Shown: positions 1 to 8,839 of the stretch, piece after piece
Layout of the letters: every line of letters begins with the position of its first letter
How positions within the stretch are numbered: the first letter of the stretch is position 1
DNA from: Ardenticatenaceae bacterium
GTDB lineage: Bacteria; Chloroflexota; Anaerolineae; Promineifilales; Promineifilaceae
Assembly (NCBI GenBank): GCA_011525915.1
Contig: WYBM01000038.1
Span: 62,001-126,000, forward strand
Length of the DNA: 64,000 bases
Reading direction: 5' to 3'
Made by a program: the position numbers and the translations under genes
The notes under the pieces: generated by a model
Database searches by the model: none
What the model was told of the DNA's origin: nothing
What the model saw: the letters and a program-made list of their open reading frames with translations, nothing else

Positions 1-150
1 CCCGGCGCGGTTGGGGCCCACACGATGCTGTAAGCGAGCCAGCAGTTTACGCTCTAGCAGGGTGGTATAGGCAAAACCAGTGATCACTACAAAGGTCATG
101 ATAAAGCCCACAATCAGGGAGTAGACGGCTAATTGAAGGTTTGGTGACAT
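1..150 (-). CDS. nuoH: NADH-quinone oxidoreductase subunit H (NuoH), 5' part only
   Basis: Only the first 50 codons lie in the window; the gene runs off the left edge. Reading leftwards from the ATG at 150, the protein begins MSPNLQLAVYSLIVGFIM, a first membrane helix, followed by LLERKLLARLQHRVGPNRAG. That ERK..AR.Q.R.GPNR.G block is the hallmark of NuoH, the membrane subunit at the quinone site of complex I. A GAGGA ribosome-binding site lies just upstream of the ATG. It follows nuoG by 35 nt in the same operon, in the usual nuo order. Confidence 0.93.
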   Translation of the reverse strand, partial: MSPNLQLAVYSLIVGFIMTFVVITGFAYTTLLERKLLARLQHRVGPNRAG

Positions 151-185
151 AGAAATCCTCTTAGGTTACTTCTTAGAAATGCTGA

Positions 186-2759
186 CTATGGCTGACTGAT
201 TACAGAAATTTCAAAGTCAAGCACGCCGGGCATGTAAGGCACGCCGCGCAACACGGCCGTTCCCTGGAGCGCATGGCCATTCACATGAACGGTGGCCGGA
301 ATATCACGGCCGTTGACGGCCACAGTTACTGCATACCCATCGGCCACCTGCAACTGGGCGGCGTCGGCTTCATTCACCCATAGTGTGGGCCGGGCCATAC
401 GCGCCGCCAGCACCGAGGAATGGTTGATAAGCGTGCCTGGCGTGTACAGGGCCGCCGCCCGAATGAGCCGCACAGCGCCTGTCTGCGGGCTGGGCACATC
501 AGGCACCTCAAACAGTTCCACAACGCCAGATTCGGCCGCAGCTGCCCACTGCTGCCCCAGGCCAGACTTGTTATCATAAGAGGTGCCACCGTAATACAAA
601 TCTTCACGGCCAATGATAGGCCACTGTGCGGTGACGCGGGCCAGGGTGCGGTAATCCATACCCTGGTAGTAGGGTACGGCCGTGGCTATGTCACGAAACA
701 CCAGGCTGGCCGCAAAGGCTGGTTTGCCCAACCCCATTTTTTCGCCTATCTGGGCAAAGATGCGCCAATCTTCCCGACTCTCGCCCACCGGTGAAATGGC
801 CGGGTAATAACGCTGCACCCGCCGTTCACCGCTGGTGAATGTGCCTTCACGCTCGGCCCAACTTTGAGCGGGCAATACCACGTCAGCCAGTTTGGCCGTT
901 TCCGTCAGGAACAATTCCTGCACTACCAGAAAGTCCAACTGGCCCCGGTCGGCCATGAGGCCATCACCCACCGGGTCTGTGCCGGCCACATACAAGGTAT
1001 TGATGTCTCCACTTTGTACCCCGGCATAAATGGCGGCGGCGTCTTTGCCGGGGGTATCCAGGGGTTTATACCCCGGCCCATAGGCGGGGTGAACGCCCAT
1101 ATCCCAGGCGCCCTGGGTATTGTTGTGCGGCCAGACGGCAATAAGCCCATTATTCTTGCGTCCGGCGTGGGCTGGTGAGGCATCTGTGGCGGCTTCCGTT
1201 TTTACCAGCAGCAGGTTGGCCAACAAACGGGCCAGCGCCTCTGTTTCGGCCAGGGTCAACCCTTCCGCGCCATAAAAAGCCACCAGGTTGTTAGCCTGGA
1301 TGATCGCGTCGGCGGCGGCTTTAATGGGCGTGGGCTCGGCCGTTTCCACCGCAATTTTGGTAGCATTTACCAGCTGACGGATGGTAGCCACCGCCTGCCC
1401 TGGCTGGTAATAAATGGCATGTGTGGCAAATTTATCCAGGCGTGTGGGGCGGGCATTGAGGATGACCAGCATGGCGCCGCGCTGCGCCGCTTGTTTCACC
1501 CGCAGCCACCAGATCGGCTCTTCTTCATGCAGGTCAGAAGCAGCCACAATGATGGCGTCACCCTGGCCCAATTCACCCAGGTTGCTGTCGCTGGCAATGC
1601 CCACCTGCGCGGTTACGTCACCGCCGGCCATTGTGCGGTTACCCAGGTCAATATGCGGTGTTTTTACACCCTGGCGCAGCAGTTTCTGGAAAAGAAACAG
1701 GTCTTCATTACTCATGCGGTCGCCGCTGAGGCCAGCGGCTTTATGGCCCACGCCATTTAGGTTGCTGGCTACCCGTTCAAGGGCTTCGTCCCAGCTTGTC
1801 TGCACCAGCTCACCGCCGCGGCGCACCAGCGGTTTTGTTAACCGATCGGGCGCATCGGCAAATTGATGCCCAAAGCGGTCACGGTCGTGTATCCATACCT
1901 CGTTGACGCTTTCGTTTTGCCGGGGCATGACACGTTTGATAACAGAACGGCCGCCGCTCTTGGCTTCACGCCGTGTGCTGAACGTGAGGTTGGCCCCTGC
2001 CGGTGAATGCACCGAAATAGAAGCTACAGGAATGAGTTCCCACGGCCGTGCACCAAAGCGAAAGTCACTTGTTGTCAGCGCCCCTACGGGACAAATGTCG
2101 GTGGTGTTACCGCTCCAATAGCTGTCAAAGCCGGGGTCAGACATGGTTACAATTTCCAGGCTGCGGCCGCGATTGTGAAAGCGAATCACCGGGTCATCGA
2201 CGAGCTCTTCCTGGAAGCGAATACAGCGGGCGCACTGAATACACCGTTCTCTATCCAGGTAAATGATCTCGCCCAGGGGCACGTGTTTGTCCATCTTCAG
2301 CTTCAGGCTGTAATCCATCTGGCTGGTGCCATTACCATGGGCCATGGTCAGGTTTTGCAAGGGGCACTCGCCCCCTTTGTCACAAATGGGGCAGTCTAAC
2401 GGATGGCTGGAGAGTAAAAATTCAATGACACTTTCACGCGCTTCGGTCACCGGCTGTGTGGCCGTACGCACCACCATGCCTTCACTGACCACCACCGTAC
2501 AACCGGTTTGCAGGTTGCGGCTAAAGTTAACTTGCGGCGTGCCATCGGCGTTTAACACCAGTTCGCCGGTGGCCCGGTCACGTACCGGCAGGCCAATCTC
2601 CACCAGGCACATACGGCACATGCCCACCGGCTCTAACTTAGGATGGTAGCAAAACACGGGAATGTCATTCCCTATTTTTTTCGCGGCGTCCACCACCAAT
2701 GTGCCCGGGGGCACACTGACGGCCGTGCCGTCTATGGTCAAAGTTACCAGATCACTCAT
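186..2759 (-). CDS. nuoG: NADH-quinone oxidoreductase subunit G (NuoG)
   Basis: 857-aa peripheral-arm subunit of complex I that carries the iron-sulfur chain from FMN towards quinone. The N-terminal ferredoxin-like domain shows the [2Fe-2S] ligands C37, C48, C51 and C87. The His/Cys cluster ligands H119, C123, C126 and C132 follow (DCPICDKGGECPLQN). A further C173, C176, C179 set (CIQCARC) has its fourth Cys in DICPVGALT. The remainder is a molybdopterin-oxidoreductase-like domain, which in NuoG has no catalytic cofactor. Length and order are normal. It sits between nuoF and nuoH, and a perfect 15-bp inverted repeat lies in the gap upstream of its start. Confidence 0.95.
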   Translation of the reverse strand: MSDLVTLTIDGTAVSVPPGTLVVDAAKKIGNDIPVFCYHPKLEPVGMCRMCLVEIGLPVRDRATGELVLNADGTPQVNFSRNLQTGCTVVVSEGMVVRTATQPVTEARESVIEFLLSSHPLDCPICDKGGECPLQNLTMAHGNGTSQMDYSLKLKMDKHVPLGEIIYLDRERCIQCARCIRFQEELVDDPVIRFHNRGRSLEIVTMSDPGFDSYWSGNTTDICPVGALTTSDFRFGARPWELIPVASISVHSPAGANLTFSTRREAKSGGRSVIKRVMPRQNESVNEVWIHDRDRFGHQFADAPDRLTKPLVRRGGELVQTSWDEALERVASNLNGVGHKAAGLSGDRMSNEDLFLFQKLLRQGVKTPHIDLGNRTMAGGDVTAQVGIASDSNLGELGQGDAIIVAASDLHEEEPIWWLRVKQAAQRGAMLVILNARPTRLDKFATHAIYYQPGQAVATIRQLVNATKIAVETAEPTPIKAAADAIIQANNLVAFYGAEGLTLAETEALARLLANLLLVKTEAATDASPAHAGRKNNGLIAVWPHNNTQGAWDMGVHPAYGPGYKPLDTPGKDAAAIYAGVQSGDINTLYVAGTDPVGDGLMADRGQLDFLVVQELFLTETAKLADVVLPAQSWAEREGTFTSGERRVQRYYPAISPVGESREDWRIFAQIGEKMGLGKPAFAASLVFRDIATAVPYYQGMDYRTLARVTAQWPIIGREDLYYGGTSYDNKSGLGQQWAAAAESGVVELFEVPDVPSPQTGAVRLIRAAALYTPGTLINHSSVLAARMARPTLWVNEADAAQLQVADGYAVTVAVNGRDIPATVHVNGHALQGTAVLRGVPYMPGVLDFEISVISQP

Positions 2760-2783
2760 ACTGATTCTCTTCCGCTGTGTGCA

Positions 2784-2820
2784 TGTTCACTATTCAGTTC
2801 CCTTTACTGAATAGTGAACA
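2784..2820. repeat. Perfect inverted repeat between nuoF and nuoG
   Basis: Arms 2784-2798 (TGTTCACTATTCAGT) and 2806-2820 are exact reverse complements, with a 7-nt loop. The hairpin lies inside the nuo operon and could act as a processing or attenuation element. Its sequence belongs to the ATTCAGT/ACTGAAT intergenic repeat family, and a further ACTGAATACTG unit follows to 2830. There is no clean T-tract on the operon strand, so a strong intrinsic terminator is not supported. Confidence 0.85.
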
Positions 2821-2832
2821 CTGAATACTGGT

Positions 2833-4137
2833 TTAATCCGTGCTCACCAAGACCGCTGTTTGGGGGACCACACGGCCGTTGGCCGGTTTATTCCCTTTAA
2901 CTTTTGCTTCGTACTCTTCCGGGAAATGTTTTACTGTGCTCAACACTGGGTTAATGGCAAAATCACCCAGGGCGCACAACGTACGCCCGCCAATCTGCCC
3001 GGCTATGTTCTTCAGCACCCGCAAATCCTCTGCCGTGCCCTGCCCGTGGTAAATCTTGTGCAGCAGCTGATCCATCCAGTAGGTGCCCTCACGGCAGGGG
3101 GTACATTTACCACACGATTCGTGATTAAAGAAATGCACACACTTTAAGGCCATCCATACCATGTCTGTCGTCTCATCCATAACAACCACGGAGGCCGACC
3201 CCATCACCGAGCCGTACTTTTCCAACCCCTCAAAGGTGATAGGGGCATCTAGTGCGTCTTCCTTCACCACCGGGCCAGAGCCACCACTGGGCAGCATGGC
3301 CTTAAATTTTTTATCACCCGGAATGCCGCCACCATAGCGTTCATCAAAGATCAAGTCACGATACGTCATGCCCATAATTACTTCATGGTTACCTGGTTTG
3401 TTGACATGGCCGCTCAGGCAGACGATCTTTGGGCCGGTGCTGCGTTCTGTACCCATGCCTTTGTACCATGCCGCACCATGGGTGATGATGAGCGGTACGT
3501 TGGCCAATGTTTCCGTGTTATTAACAACGGTCGGTTTATGGTACAGCCCTTCTATAGCTGGGAACGGCGGTTTTGACCACGGCTGCCCCAACTCACCCAT
3601 AAGAGAGTTCAGCAGCGCCGTCTCCTCGCCGCAAATGTAGGCGCCGGCACCGTAGTAGGACGCCAGGTCACAGCTAAAATCGGTACCTAAGATATTCTGG
3701 CCCAACAAGCCAGCCGCATAACATTCGCGAACGGCTTCTTCAAAAGCATAGCCGGCGTCCATAAACTCACCGCGCATGTAATTGTAAATCCGGGTAGCCC
3801 CCACGGCATAAGCAGCGATTAACGCCCCTTCAATAACCTGGTGTGGGTTTTGCTCCAGCAGTTCCCGGTCTTTAAACGTGCCCATCTCGGACTCGTCAGA
3901 GTTGACGACCACGTAAACCTCGTCTGCGCCTTTGGGAATAAAGCTCCACTTCAAGCCGGTAGGAAAACCCGCCCCACCTCGGCCACGCAAGCCCGAAGCT
4001 TTAACCACGTCCGTCACTTCTACGGGCTTCATTTCCAGCAGCGCCTTCTTCAGTGCTTCATACCCGCCGTGCTGCCGGTAAACATCCAATCTTTTGATAT
4101 TCTCAATATCACGGTGACGTAACAGAATGTGTGCCAT
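2833..4137 (-). CDS. nuoF: NADH-quinone oxidoreductase subunit F (NuoF)
   Basis: 434-aa NADH-binding, FMN-containing subunit where electrons enter complex I. The glycine-rich GLRGRGGAGFPTGLKWSF block (about residues 50-67) is the NADH/FMN fold signature, and GAGAYICGEETALLNSLMG matches the flavin-binding region. Near the C-terminus ESCGKCTPCREGT supplies three ligands of the N3 [4Fe-4S] cluster, with the fourth Cys in GGRTLCALGDFA. Length is normal. It is followed by nuoG after a 73-nt gap that holds the hairpin, and preceded by nuoE after about 100 nt of repeat-bearing sequence. Confidence 0.96.
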   Translation of the reverse strand: MAHILLRHRDIENIKRLDVYRQHGGYEALKKALLEMKPVEVTDVVKASGLRGRGGAGFPTGLKWSFIPKGADEVYVVVNSDESEMGTFKDRELLEQNPHQVIEGALIAAYAVGATRIYNYMRGEFMDAGYAFEEAVRECYAAGLLGQNILGTDFSCDLASYYGAGAYICGEETALLNSLMGELGQPWSKPPFPAIEGLYHKPTVVNNTETLANVPLIITHGAAWYKGMGTERSTGPKIVCLSGHVNKPGNHEVIMGMTYRDLIFDERYGGGIPGDKKFKAMLPSGGSGPVVKEDALDAPITFEGLEKYGSVMGSASVVVMDETTDMVWMALKCVHFFNHESCGKCTPCREGTYWMDQLLHKIYHGQGTAEDLRVLKNIAGQIGGRTLCALGDFAINPVLSTVKHFPEEYEAKVKGNKPANGRVVPQTAVLVSTD

Positions 4138-4144
4138 TTTTATT

Positions 4145-4178
4145 CTCAGTATTCAGTGACCAGTATTCAGTACTCAGC
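4145..4178. repeat. ATTCAGT heptamer-type repeat between nuoE and nuoF
   Basis: Two close copies of CAGTATTCAGT followed by a degenerate CAGTACTCAG unit, in the gap between nuoE and nuoF. This is the same family as the repeats at 2784, 11354, 42443, 47908, 52172 and 53854. No protein-coding signal is seen here. Confidence 0.7.
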
Positions 4179-4239
4179 AACTTATGAACCGTGGTACGAA
4201 TGAAAGGGTGTTCACTAAGTGCCGTTTACCGTTTACCAC

Positions 4240-4815
4240 TCATTGGCTTTTAGCGTAAGCGGTTATTTTCTCTACCACCGTCGGCCCGGCAGCCCCATCA
4301 GCTGCTTCTGTGCGTAGTCGAGCCAGTAAGGCTTCAAATTTTGCTTCGTCCAGGTTTTCTTCAAACTTCAGGTTGCACTGTAACATGGGCGCTCGGTCAC
4401 AGGCCGCCAGGCACATCACCGTTTTGATGGTAAACAGGCCGTCGGCGGTAGTCTCGTCTACATCCACGCCTAACTTGTCACAGGCCATCTCTACAAACTG
4501 GTCAGCACCGCGTAGGGCACAGGCCAGATCATTACAAATTTCCAGCACATACTTGCCCACCGGCTCTTCATAATACAACGTATAAAACCCGGCCAGCGAC
4601 AGCACATGGGTCGGGTCTAAATCCAAAATCGCAGCCACTTCCCGCATGGCTTCATCACTGGTGTAGCCGTAATGGTGCTGCGCCAGGTGCATCAGCGGCA
4701 GCACGGCCGACTTTTTATGCGGGAACCGGGCGATGAGCCCTTTAATTTCTGCCTGATATTTCTCTGCAAATGTCATCATAATTTGTTGGTTGCGCAGGGC
4801 AAGTGGCGCAGACAT
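4240..4815 (-). CDS. nuoE: NADH-quinone oxidoreductase subunit E (NuoE)
   Basis: 191-aa thioredoxin-like [2Fe-2S] subunit of the NADH dehydrogenase module. The ligand pairs are visible as CNDLAC and, about 35 residues later, CLAAC. The N-terminal helical part (PLMHLAQHHYGYTSDEAM, then GFYTLYY) is typical of the family. The ATG at 4815 is used; internal Met codons at 4779/4776 are alternatives but lack a ribosome-binding site. It is 38 nt downstream of nuoD in the operon and supplies the N1a cluster beside NuoF. Confidence 0.94.
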   Translation of the reverse strand: MSAPLALRNQQIMMTFAEKYQAEIKGLIARFPHKKSAVLPLMHLAQHHYGYTSDEAMREVAAILDLDPTHVLSLAGFYTLYYEEPVGKYVLEICNDLACALRGADQFVEMACDKLGVDVDETTADGLFTIKTVMCLAACDRAPMLQCNLKFEENLDEAKFEALLARLRTEAADGAAGPTVVEKITAYAKSQ

Positions 4816-4853
4816 GCTCTTATCAAGAGAAGCTGACCACCCTTACCCTACCC

Positions 4854-6110
4854 CTACCGGTCAATCTCACCCAACACAATATCCACTGAGCCAATAATCG
4901 CCACCACGTCAGCCACAAAGCCCCCCTTAGATAGATAAGGCAGTGACGCCAGATGTACGTAGGATGGTGTACGGAAATGGCAGCGAGCCGGCTTGGGCCC
5001 ACCATCCCCACGCAGGTAACAAGCAAATTCACCACGTGGCGATTCCACGCTTTGGTACACATACCCAACCGGCGCATTAAACCCTTCGGTCCACAACTTA
5101 AAGTGGTGAATGACGGCCTCCATACTATGGCCCAATTCAGAGCGCGGTGGCGGCACAATTTTGCGGTCATCAATATTGACGGGCCCTTTGGGGAGCTTAT
5201 CCAATGCTTGCTGAATAATGCCCAGACTTTGCTTCATTTCTTCCATGCGGCACCAATACCGGGCATAAACGTCGCCTTGGGTAGCCACGGGCACATCAAA
5301 TTCATACTGTTCATAACCGCAGTAAGGCTGCGTTTTACGAATATCCCAGTTGACGCCAGAGCCACGCAATGACGGGCCGGTCATACCCCAGGCCACGGCC
5401 GTGGCCGCATCCACCACACCGATATCCTTCGTGCGATCCAGCCAGATAGGGTTCCTCTTGGTTAACGCCTCATAGTCAGCAATACGGGCCGGCATAAACT
5501 CTAGAAACTGACGCACCGCCGGTTCAAACTCCTCTGGTACGTCACGCCACAACCCACCAGGGCGGAAGTAGCTCACCATCATGCGCTGCCCGGCGCACAT
5601 CTCAAACAGGTCCAAGATATATTCTCGTTCCCGAAAACAATAGAGGAACACAGACATGGCCGCCAGGTCCAGCGCATGGGTCCCCAGCCAGACCAGATGG
5701 CTGCTCACACGCGCTAACTCTGTCAAAATCACGCGGATGGCCTGCGCCCGCGGCGTCGCTTCCACGCCCAGCAGCTTTTCCACGGCCAGGATATACCCCA
5801 GGTTGTTGGACATAGGCGAAAGATAATCCAGGCGGTCTGTCATCACCAGCGCTTTGGTGAACGTCTTGGCCTCCATGTTTTTCTCAACGCCCGTGTGCAA
5901 GAACCCAATATCTGGGGCCATGTTAACCACATTCTCGCCGTCTAGCTCTAGCAGCAGGCGCAGCACGCCGTGAGTGCTGGGGTGCTGGGGCCCCATGCTC
6001 AAGAGCAGATGCTCTTCGGCGTCTTCAATCTCCATCCCCGTGCCCACTTTGGCCCGGAGTTCTTCTACCGTTAATTCTTGTATGGTGTCTCCGCCAGAAG
6101 GTAATTGCAT
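4854..6110 (-). CDS. nuoD: NADH-quinone oxidoreductase subunit D (NuoD)
   Basis: 418-aa 49-kDa-type subunit that forms the quinone-binding cavity with NuoB. The GPQHPSTHGVLRLLLELDGE motif near the N-terminus, HTGVEKNME, and the C-terminal ending GSVDIVLGEIDR are family hallmarks. The internal PRGEFACYLRGDGGPKPAR segment also matches. Residues 1-30 (QLPSGGDTIQELTVEELRAK) form a short extra leader before the conserved core. It is a separate gene, not fused to nuoC, and lies 64 nt downstream of it. Confidence 0.96.
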   Translation of the reverse strand: MQLPSGGDTIQELTVEELRAKVGTGMEIEDAEEHLLLSMGPQHPSTHGVLRLLLELDGENVVNMAPDIGFLHTGVEKNMEAKTFTKALVMTDRLDYLSPMSNNLGYILAVEKLLGVEATPRAQAIRVILTELARVSSHLVWLGTHALDLAAMSVFLYCFREREYILDLFEMCAGQRMMVSYFRPGGLWRDVPEEFEPAVRQFLEFMPARIADYEALTKRNPIWLDRTKDIGVVDAATAVAWGMTGPSLRGSGVNWDIRKTQPYCGYEQYEFDVPVATQGDVYARYWCRMEEMKQSLGIIQQALDKLPKGPVNIDDRKIVPPPRSELGHSMEAVIHHFKLWTEGFNAPVGYVYQSVESPRGEFACYLRGDGGPKPARCHFRTPSYVHLASLPYLSKGGFVADVVAIIGSVDIVLGEIDR

Positions 6111-6174
6111 GGTTTCCTTTAGTGCGTCTTACATCTGACCGTGTGGCGTAAAATAACGATTACGCCATACAGAG

Positions 6175-6696
6175 TCAGTCCTTTGCGTATGGTTTCTTGG
6201 CGTCAATCTCCTGCCAGTTAAAAGAGAATTGCACTTCCTCATAACCCAACGGGTAATCCTTGCGTAGAGGGTGACCCTGCCAATCTTCGGGCAGAAATAG
6301 GCGGCGCAGGCTGTTATTGCCCTGAAAACGAATACCCATCAGGTCCCATACTTCCATTTCCAACCAGGTGGCAATGGCCCACACGTCACCCACAGTTTCC
6401 GGCCCGTCATCGGGGTCTTCCACCCACACCCGCAAACGCAGACGGTGGTTCTGAGGGATGGAATACAGGTGGTAACTAACAGCAAAACGCGGGAAATCTG
6501 GCAAATAATCGTCCCCGACAATGTCAGACAGGAAATTGTACTGCAGCGCAGCATCGTCCCGCAGCAACTGGCAAATGGCTTTAAGTTGATTCTTTTGTAC
6601 AAAAAGCGTGTGTTCGTCTCGGAAATCGACAACTTCTTCAACAGCGTCCGGGTAAGCGGCTTTGATCTTCTCGACAGCAAGCTGATGGTGACTCAT
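6175..6696 (-). CDS. nuoC: NADH-quinone oxidoreductase subunit C (NuoC)
   Basis: 173-aa 30-kDa-type subunit of the connecting module of complex I. The diagnostic WDLMGIRFQGN and RRLFLPEDWQGHPLRKDYP segments (about residues 116-148) are present, as is LSDIVGDDYLPDFPRFAVSY. Length is normal for a stand-alone NuoC. The ATG at 6696 is 11 nt after the nuoB stop, consistent with translation from one messenger. Confidence 0.95.
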   Translation of the reverse strand: MSHHQLAVEKIKAAYPDAVEEVVDFRDEHTLFVQKNQLKAICQLLRDDAALQYNFLSDIVGDDYLPDFPRFAVSYHLYSIPQNHRLRLRVWVEDPDDGPETVGDVWAIATWLEMEVWDLMGIRFQGNNSLRRLFLPEDWQGHPLRKDYPLGYEEVQFSFNWQEIDAKKPYAKD

Positions 6697-6707
6697 GGCT
6701 ATGTCCT

Positions 6708-7190
6708 CTAGGCGTATTTTGTCAGCTTTTCGCCACGTATTTTTTCGTGCAGCGTCATAATGCCGTTAATGAGTGCCTCAGGACGTGGGGGGCAGCCGGC
6801 CACATACACATCGACGGGTACAATTTCATCGACACCCTGCACAATGGCATAATTATTGAAGATGCCGCCGCAGGAAGCACAGTCTCCCATGGCAATGACC
6901 CACTTTGGCTCCGGCATCTGGTCATAGAGGCGGCGAACCACGGGGGCCATTTTGCGGGAGACCCGACCAGCGACGATCATCAAGTCTGCCTGCCGCGGCG
7001 ACGGCCGATTGAGCTCCATGCCAAAGCGTGAAGCATCATAATGTGACGCCTGAGACCCCATCATCTCGATGGCGCAGCAGGCCAGCCCAAACAACAAAGG
7101 CCACATAGCATTGGTGCGGCCCCAGTTGACAACATCTTCTAAACGATGGGTGATCACACCCATATTACCGAGTTTTTGCTCTATTCCCAT
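6708..7190 (-). CDS. nuoB: NADH-quinone oxidoreductase subunit B (NuoB)
   Basis: 160 aa from the ATG at 7190; an upstream in-frame ATG at 7211 would add MEKRDTR inside nuoA. It carries the N2 [4Fe-4S] cluster that hands electrons to quinone. The tandem cysteines in [10 protein letters not shown], the later GDCASCGG and the CPPRPEALI motif give the four ligands. I prefer MGIEQKLG as start because it keeps only a 10-nt overlap with nuoA and has a GGGA sequence about 9 nt upstream; translational coupling to nuoA is likely. Confidence 0.94.
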   Translation of the reverse strand: MGIEQKLGNMGVITHRLEDVVNWGRTNAMWPLLFGLACCAIEMMGSQASHYDASRFGMELNRPSPRQADLMIVAGRVSRKMAPVVRRLYDQMPEPKWVIAMGDCASCGGIFNNYAIVQGVDEIVPVDVYVAGCPPRPEALINGIMTLHEKIRGEKLTKYA

Positions 7191-7561
7191 TCGAGTATCC
7201 CTTTTTTCCAAACCCAGATGTCACCCAGGATAAAGAGGAACATAAAAACCCCCATCACGGCCAGACCGTAGAAGCCCATATCGCGGAAAGTGACAGCCCA
7301 GGGAACCAATAGAATAATATCGACATCAAACAGGATAAAGAGAACGGCGATGCGGTAAAACTTCACTGGCAGACGGCGCTGGGCTTCACCAATAGCAGCC
7401 ATACCAGATTCATAGGCGATATACTTGTGGGGCGCGGCATTTTTAGCAGAACGTTTTGGCCCTAGAGCCAGAGAAAGACCCGGCAGAAGCAGCGCAAAAA
7501 ACAGGGCCACCAGCAACAGCATCAATATTGGCAGGTAATCAGTAACAATTTGACTGTCCAT
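7181..7561 (-). CDS. nuoA: NADH-quinone oxidoreductase subunit A (NuoA)
   Basis: 126-aa membrane subunit with three predicted helices (residues about 8-30, 68-90, 97-117). The conserved [18 protein letters not shown] and [22 protein letters not shown] blocks are those of NuoA/ND3, including the acidic residues of the second helix. In this family the loop before the Tyr-Glu-Ser-Gly motif usually has a Cys; here it reads [11 protein letters not shown], without Cys. First gene of the operon, with about 380 nt of non-coding sequence upstream. Confidence 0.94.
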   Translation of the reverse strand: MDSQIVTDYLPILMLLLVALFFALLLPGLSLALGPKRSAKNAAPHKYIAYESGMAAIGEAQRRLPVKFYRIAVLFILFDVDIILLVPWAVTFRDMGFYGLAVMGVFMFLFILGDIWVWKKGILEWE

Positions 7562-7941
7562 GTGATGGTTTTCTCTCTTCAGAGGATAGGTCGGTGGCAG
7601 ACTCAGGCAACAAATTTGCGCGAGATCTCTATTACTATCATTTGCCTGATTTTGTAATGGCGCCTGCTGCCGTCACTTCCAAATTTACTCTGTGCATTCT
7701 ATCACAAGCGATAGGGTTGGGCAACAAGGGGCACATGCAGATATGCACAAAAAGAAGGGGGAGAATGGGGCTATTCTCTCTAAAAAAATGGCGGCGGCTT
7801 GATGGGTATAGGTTAAGGCCAAAGCAAGTTTATGTTAACTTTTTTGCGGGGCGGGATAGGTTACTTTTGCCTTCCAGGAAGGCAAGGGTAAGCGATTTTA
7901 GGCACTCGCTCGATTTATTCATACGCGCCAGCGTCGCGCGC
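7562..7941. other. Non-coding leader region upstream of nuoA
   Basis: About 380 nt between the nuoA start and the end of the LRR gene, both on the minus strand. It holds the predicted nuo promoter (7696-7724) and a purine-rich stretch at 7741-7800. An open frame can be read on the plus strand, but its composition shows no protein family signal, and I regard the region as untranslated. Confidence 0.6.
7696..7724 (-). promoter_or_regulatory. Predicted sigma-70 promoter of the nuo operon
   Basis: On the minus strand a -35 TTGCCC (plus coordinates 7719-7724) and a -10 TAGAAT (7696-7701) are 17 nt apart. A TG dinucleotide at the extended -10 position (TGA-TAGAAT) adds support. The start site would be near 7689, leaving a leader of about 128 nt before nuoA. 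Prediction by eye only. Confidence 0.42.
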
Positions 7942-8820
7942 TCAGTGTGGCATCCTCATTGTCTTCAGCGGTAGAGATTGTAGCTTTGGCCCATAGTTGA
8001 GCATGTCGAATTTCTTGCAACTAAAGATCTCCACATGCTGCAACGTCGAAATCCTCAAAAGAGGATCATAATTTGACAGGTTTGCACACCAGGTTATGTT
8101 AACTTCTGAAAGTTTTGACAATCTAGCCAATCCATCAATATTTTCCAACTTGTCCATATTGGTCAACGAAACCGCAACCAGTGACTGCAACCGTTCTATG
8201 CCGTCAAGCGTCTGAATTTTTCCACTTCCAAGAGCCAACGTCGTGAGCCGGTCTTCACCAATGGCTGCAAAAACGGCTCCATCATGGTTTGGGCCAATAC
8301 CGAGTGTTTCTAGTTGATCGAGTTCGGCTAACACGGGAAGCATGGTTCTGTGACTATCAAGCCGCAATGTAAGATGGCGAAGATGGGGAAAAGTGTCTTT
8401 TGCAAACTTCAGTGCTGTTGGTAAGCCTTTTAACCACTCTATTTGCGGAAAGGAAAGCTTATCTAAAAAGGTGACTGTCCCTTTGCCCATAATCTCTAGC
8501 ACACGAACGGAAGCAGGAATTTCCCCTTGTTGAAGATGAGGGACGTATTTCTTGGGGAGACGAAGGTATTCTAAGGACGGAAACAGATGAATAGAAGGGG
8601 GAATATCAATAAAATCTGTTTCATGGGCGAAGGCATCCTCAATACATAGGGCTTTCACTGCGGTATAATTGATGTTTGAGGGTACTTTGTCAGCTAAAAA
8701 GGCTCGGCTCTGTTTGCTAATCCAGGGGACCTCATTAAAATGCTCAAGTTGCTGCCTCGTACGCAGCATAAACCAATGCTGATGACGATCACTGCCTGGA
8801 ATGCTTTGAACTTGTTTCAT
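7942..8820 (-). CDS. Leucine-rich-repeat-like protein
   Basis: 292 aa from the ATG at 8820. In-frame starts at 8910/8916 would overlap the upstream gene by up to 77 nt; neither choice has a clear ribosome-binding site. The C-terminal two thirds consist of LRR-like units, such as LEYLRLPKKYVPHL, LRHLTLRLDS, LETLGIGPN, LTTLALGSGKIQTLDGIERL, LVAVSLTNMDKLENIDGL and LSEVNITWCANLSNYDPL. Such solenoids bind proteins, and no catalytic motif is seen. Downstream partner of a DUF1963-like gene in a lower-GC island, a pairing common among toxin-immunity or orphan defence loci; that role is only a guess. Confidence 0.6.
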   Translation of the reverse strand: MKQVQSIPGSDRHQHWFMLRTRQQLEHFNEVPWISKQSRAFLADKVPSNINYTAVKALCIEDAFAHETDFIDIPPSIHLFPSLEYLRLPKKYVPHLQQGEIPASVRVLEIMGKGTVTFLDKLSFPQIEWLKGLPTALKFAKDTFPHLRHLTLRLDSHRTMLPVLAELDQLETLGIGPNHDGAVFAAIGEDRLTTLALGSGKIQTLDGIERLQSLVAVSLTNMDKLENIDGLARLSKLSEVNITWCANLSNYDPLLRISTLQHVEIFSCKKFDMLNYGPKLQSLPLKTMRMPH

Positions 8821-8839
8821 CAAGTTGAATTGGAGTGTT

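Noticed and set aside
7594..7974. Plus-strand open frame of 126 codons upstream of nuoA
   Set aside because: No ribosome-binding site, no fold-like pattern, and it covers the predicted nuo promoter and the end of the LRR gene.
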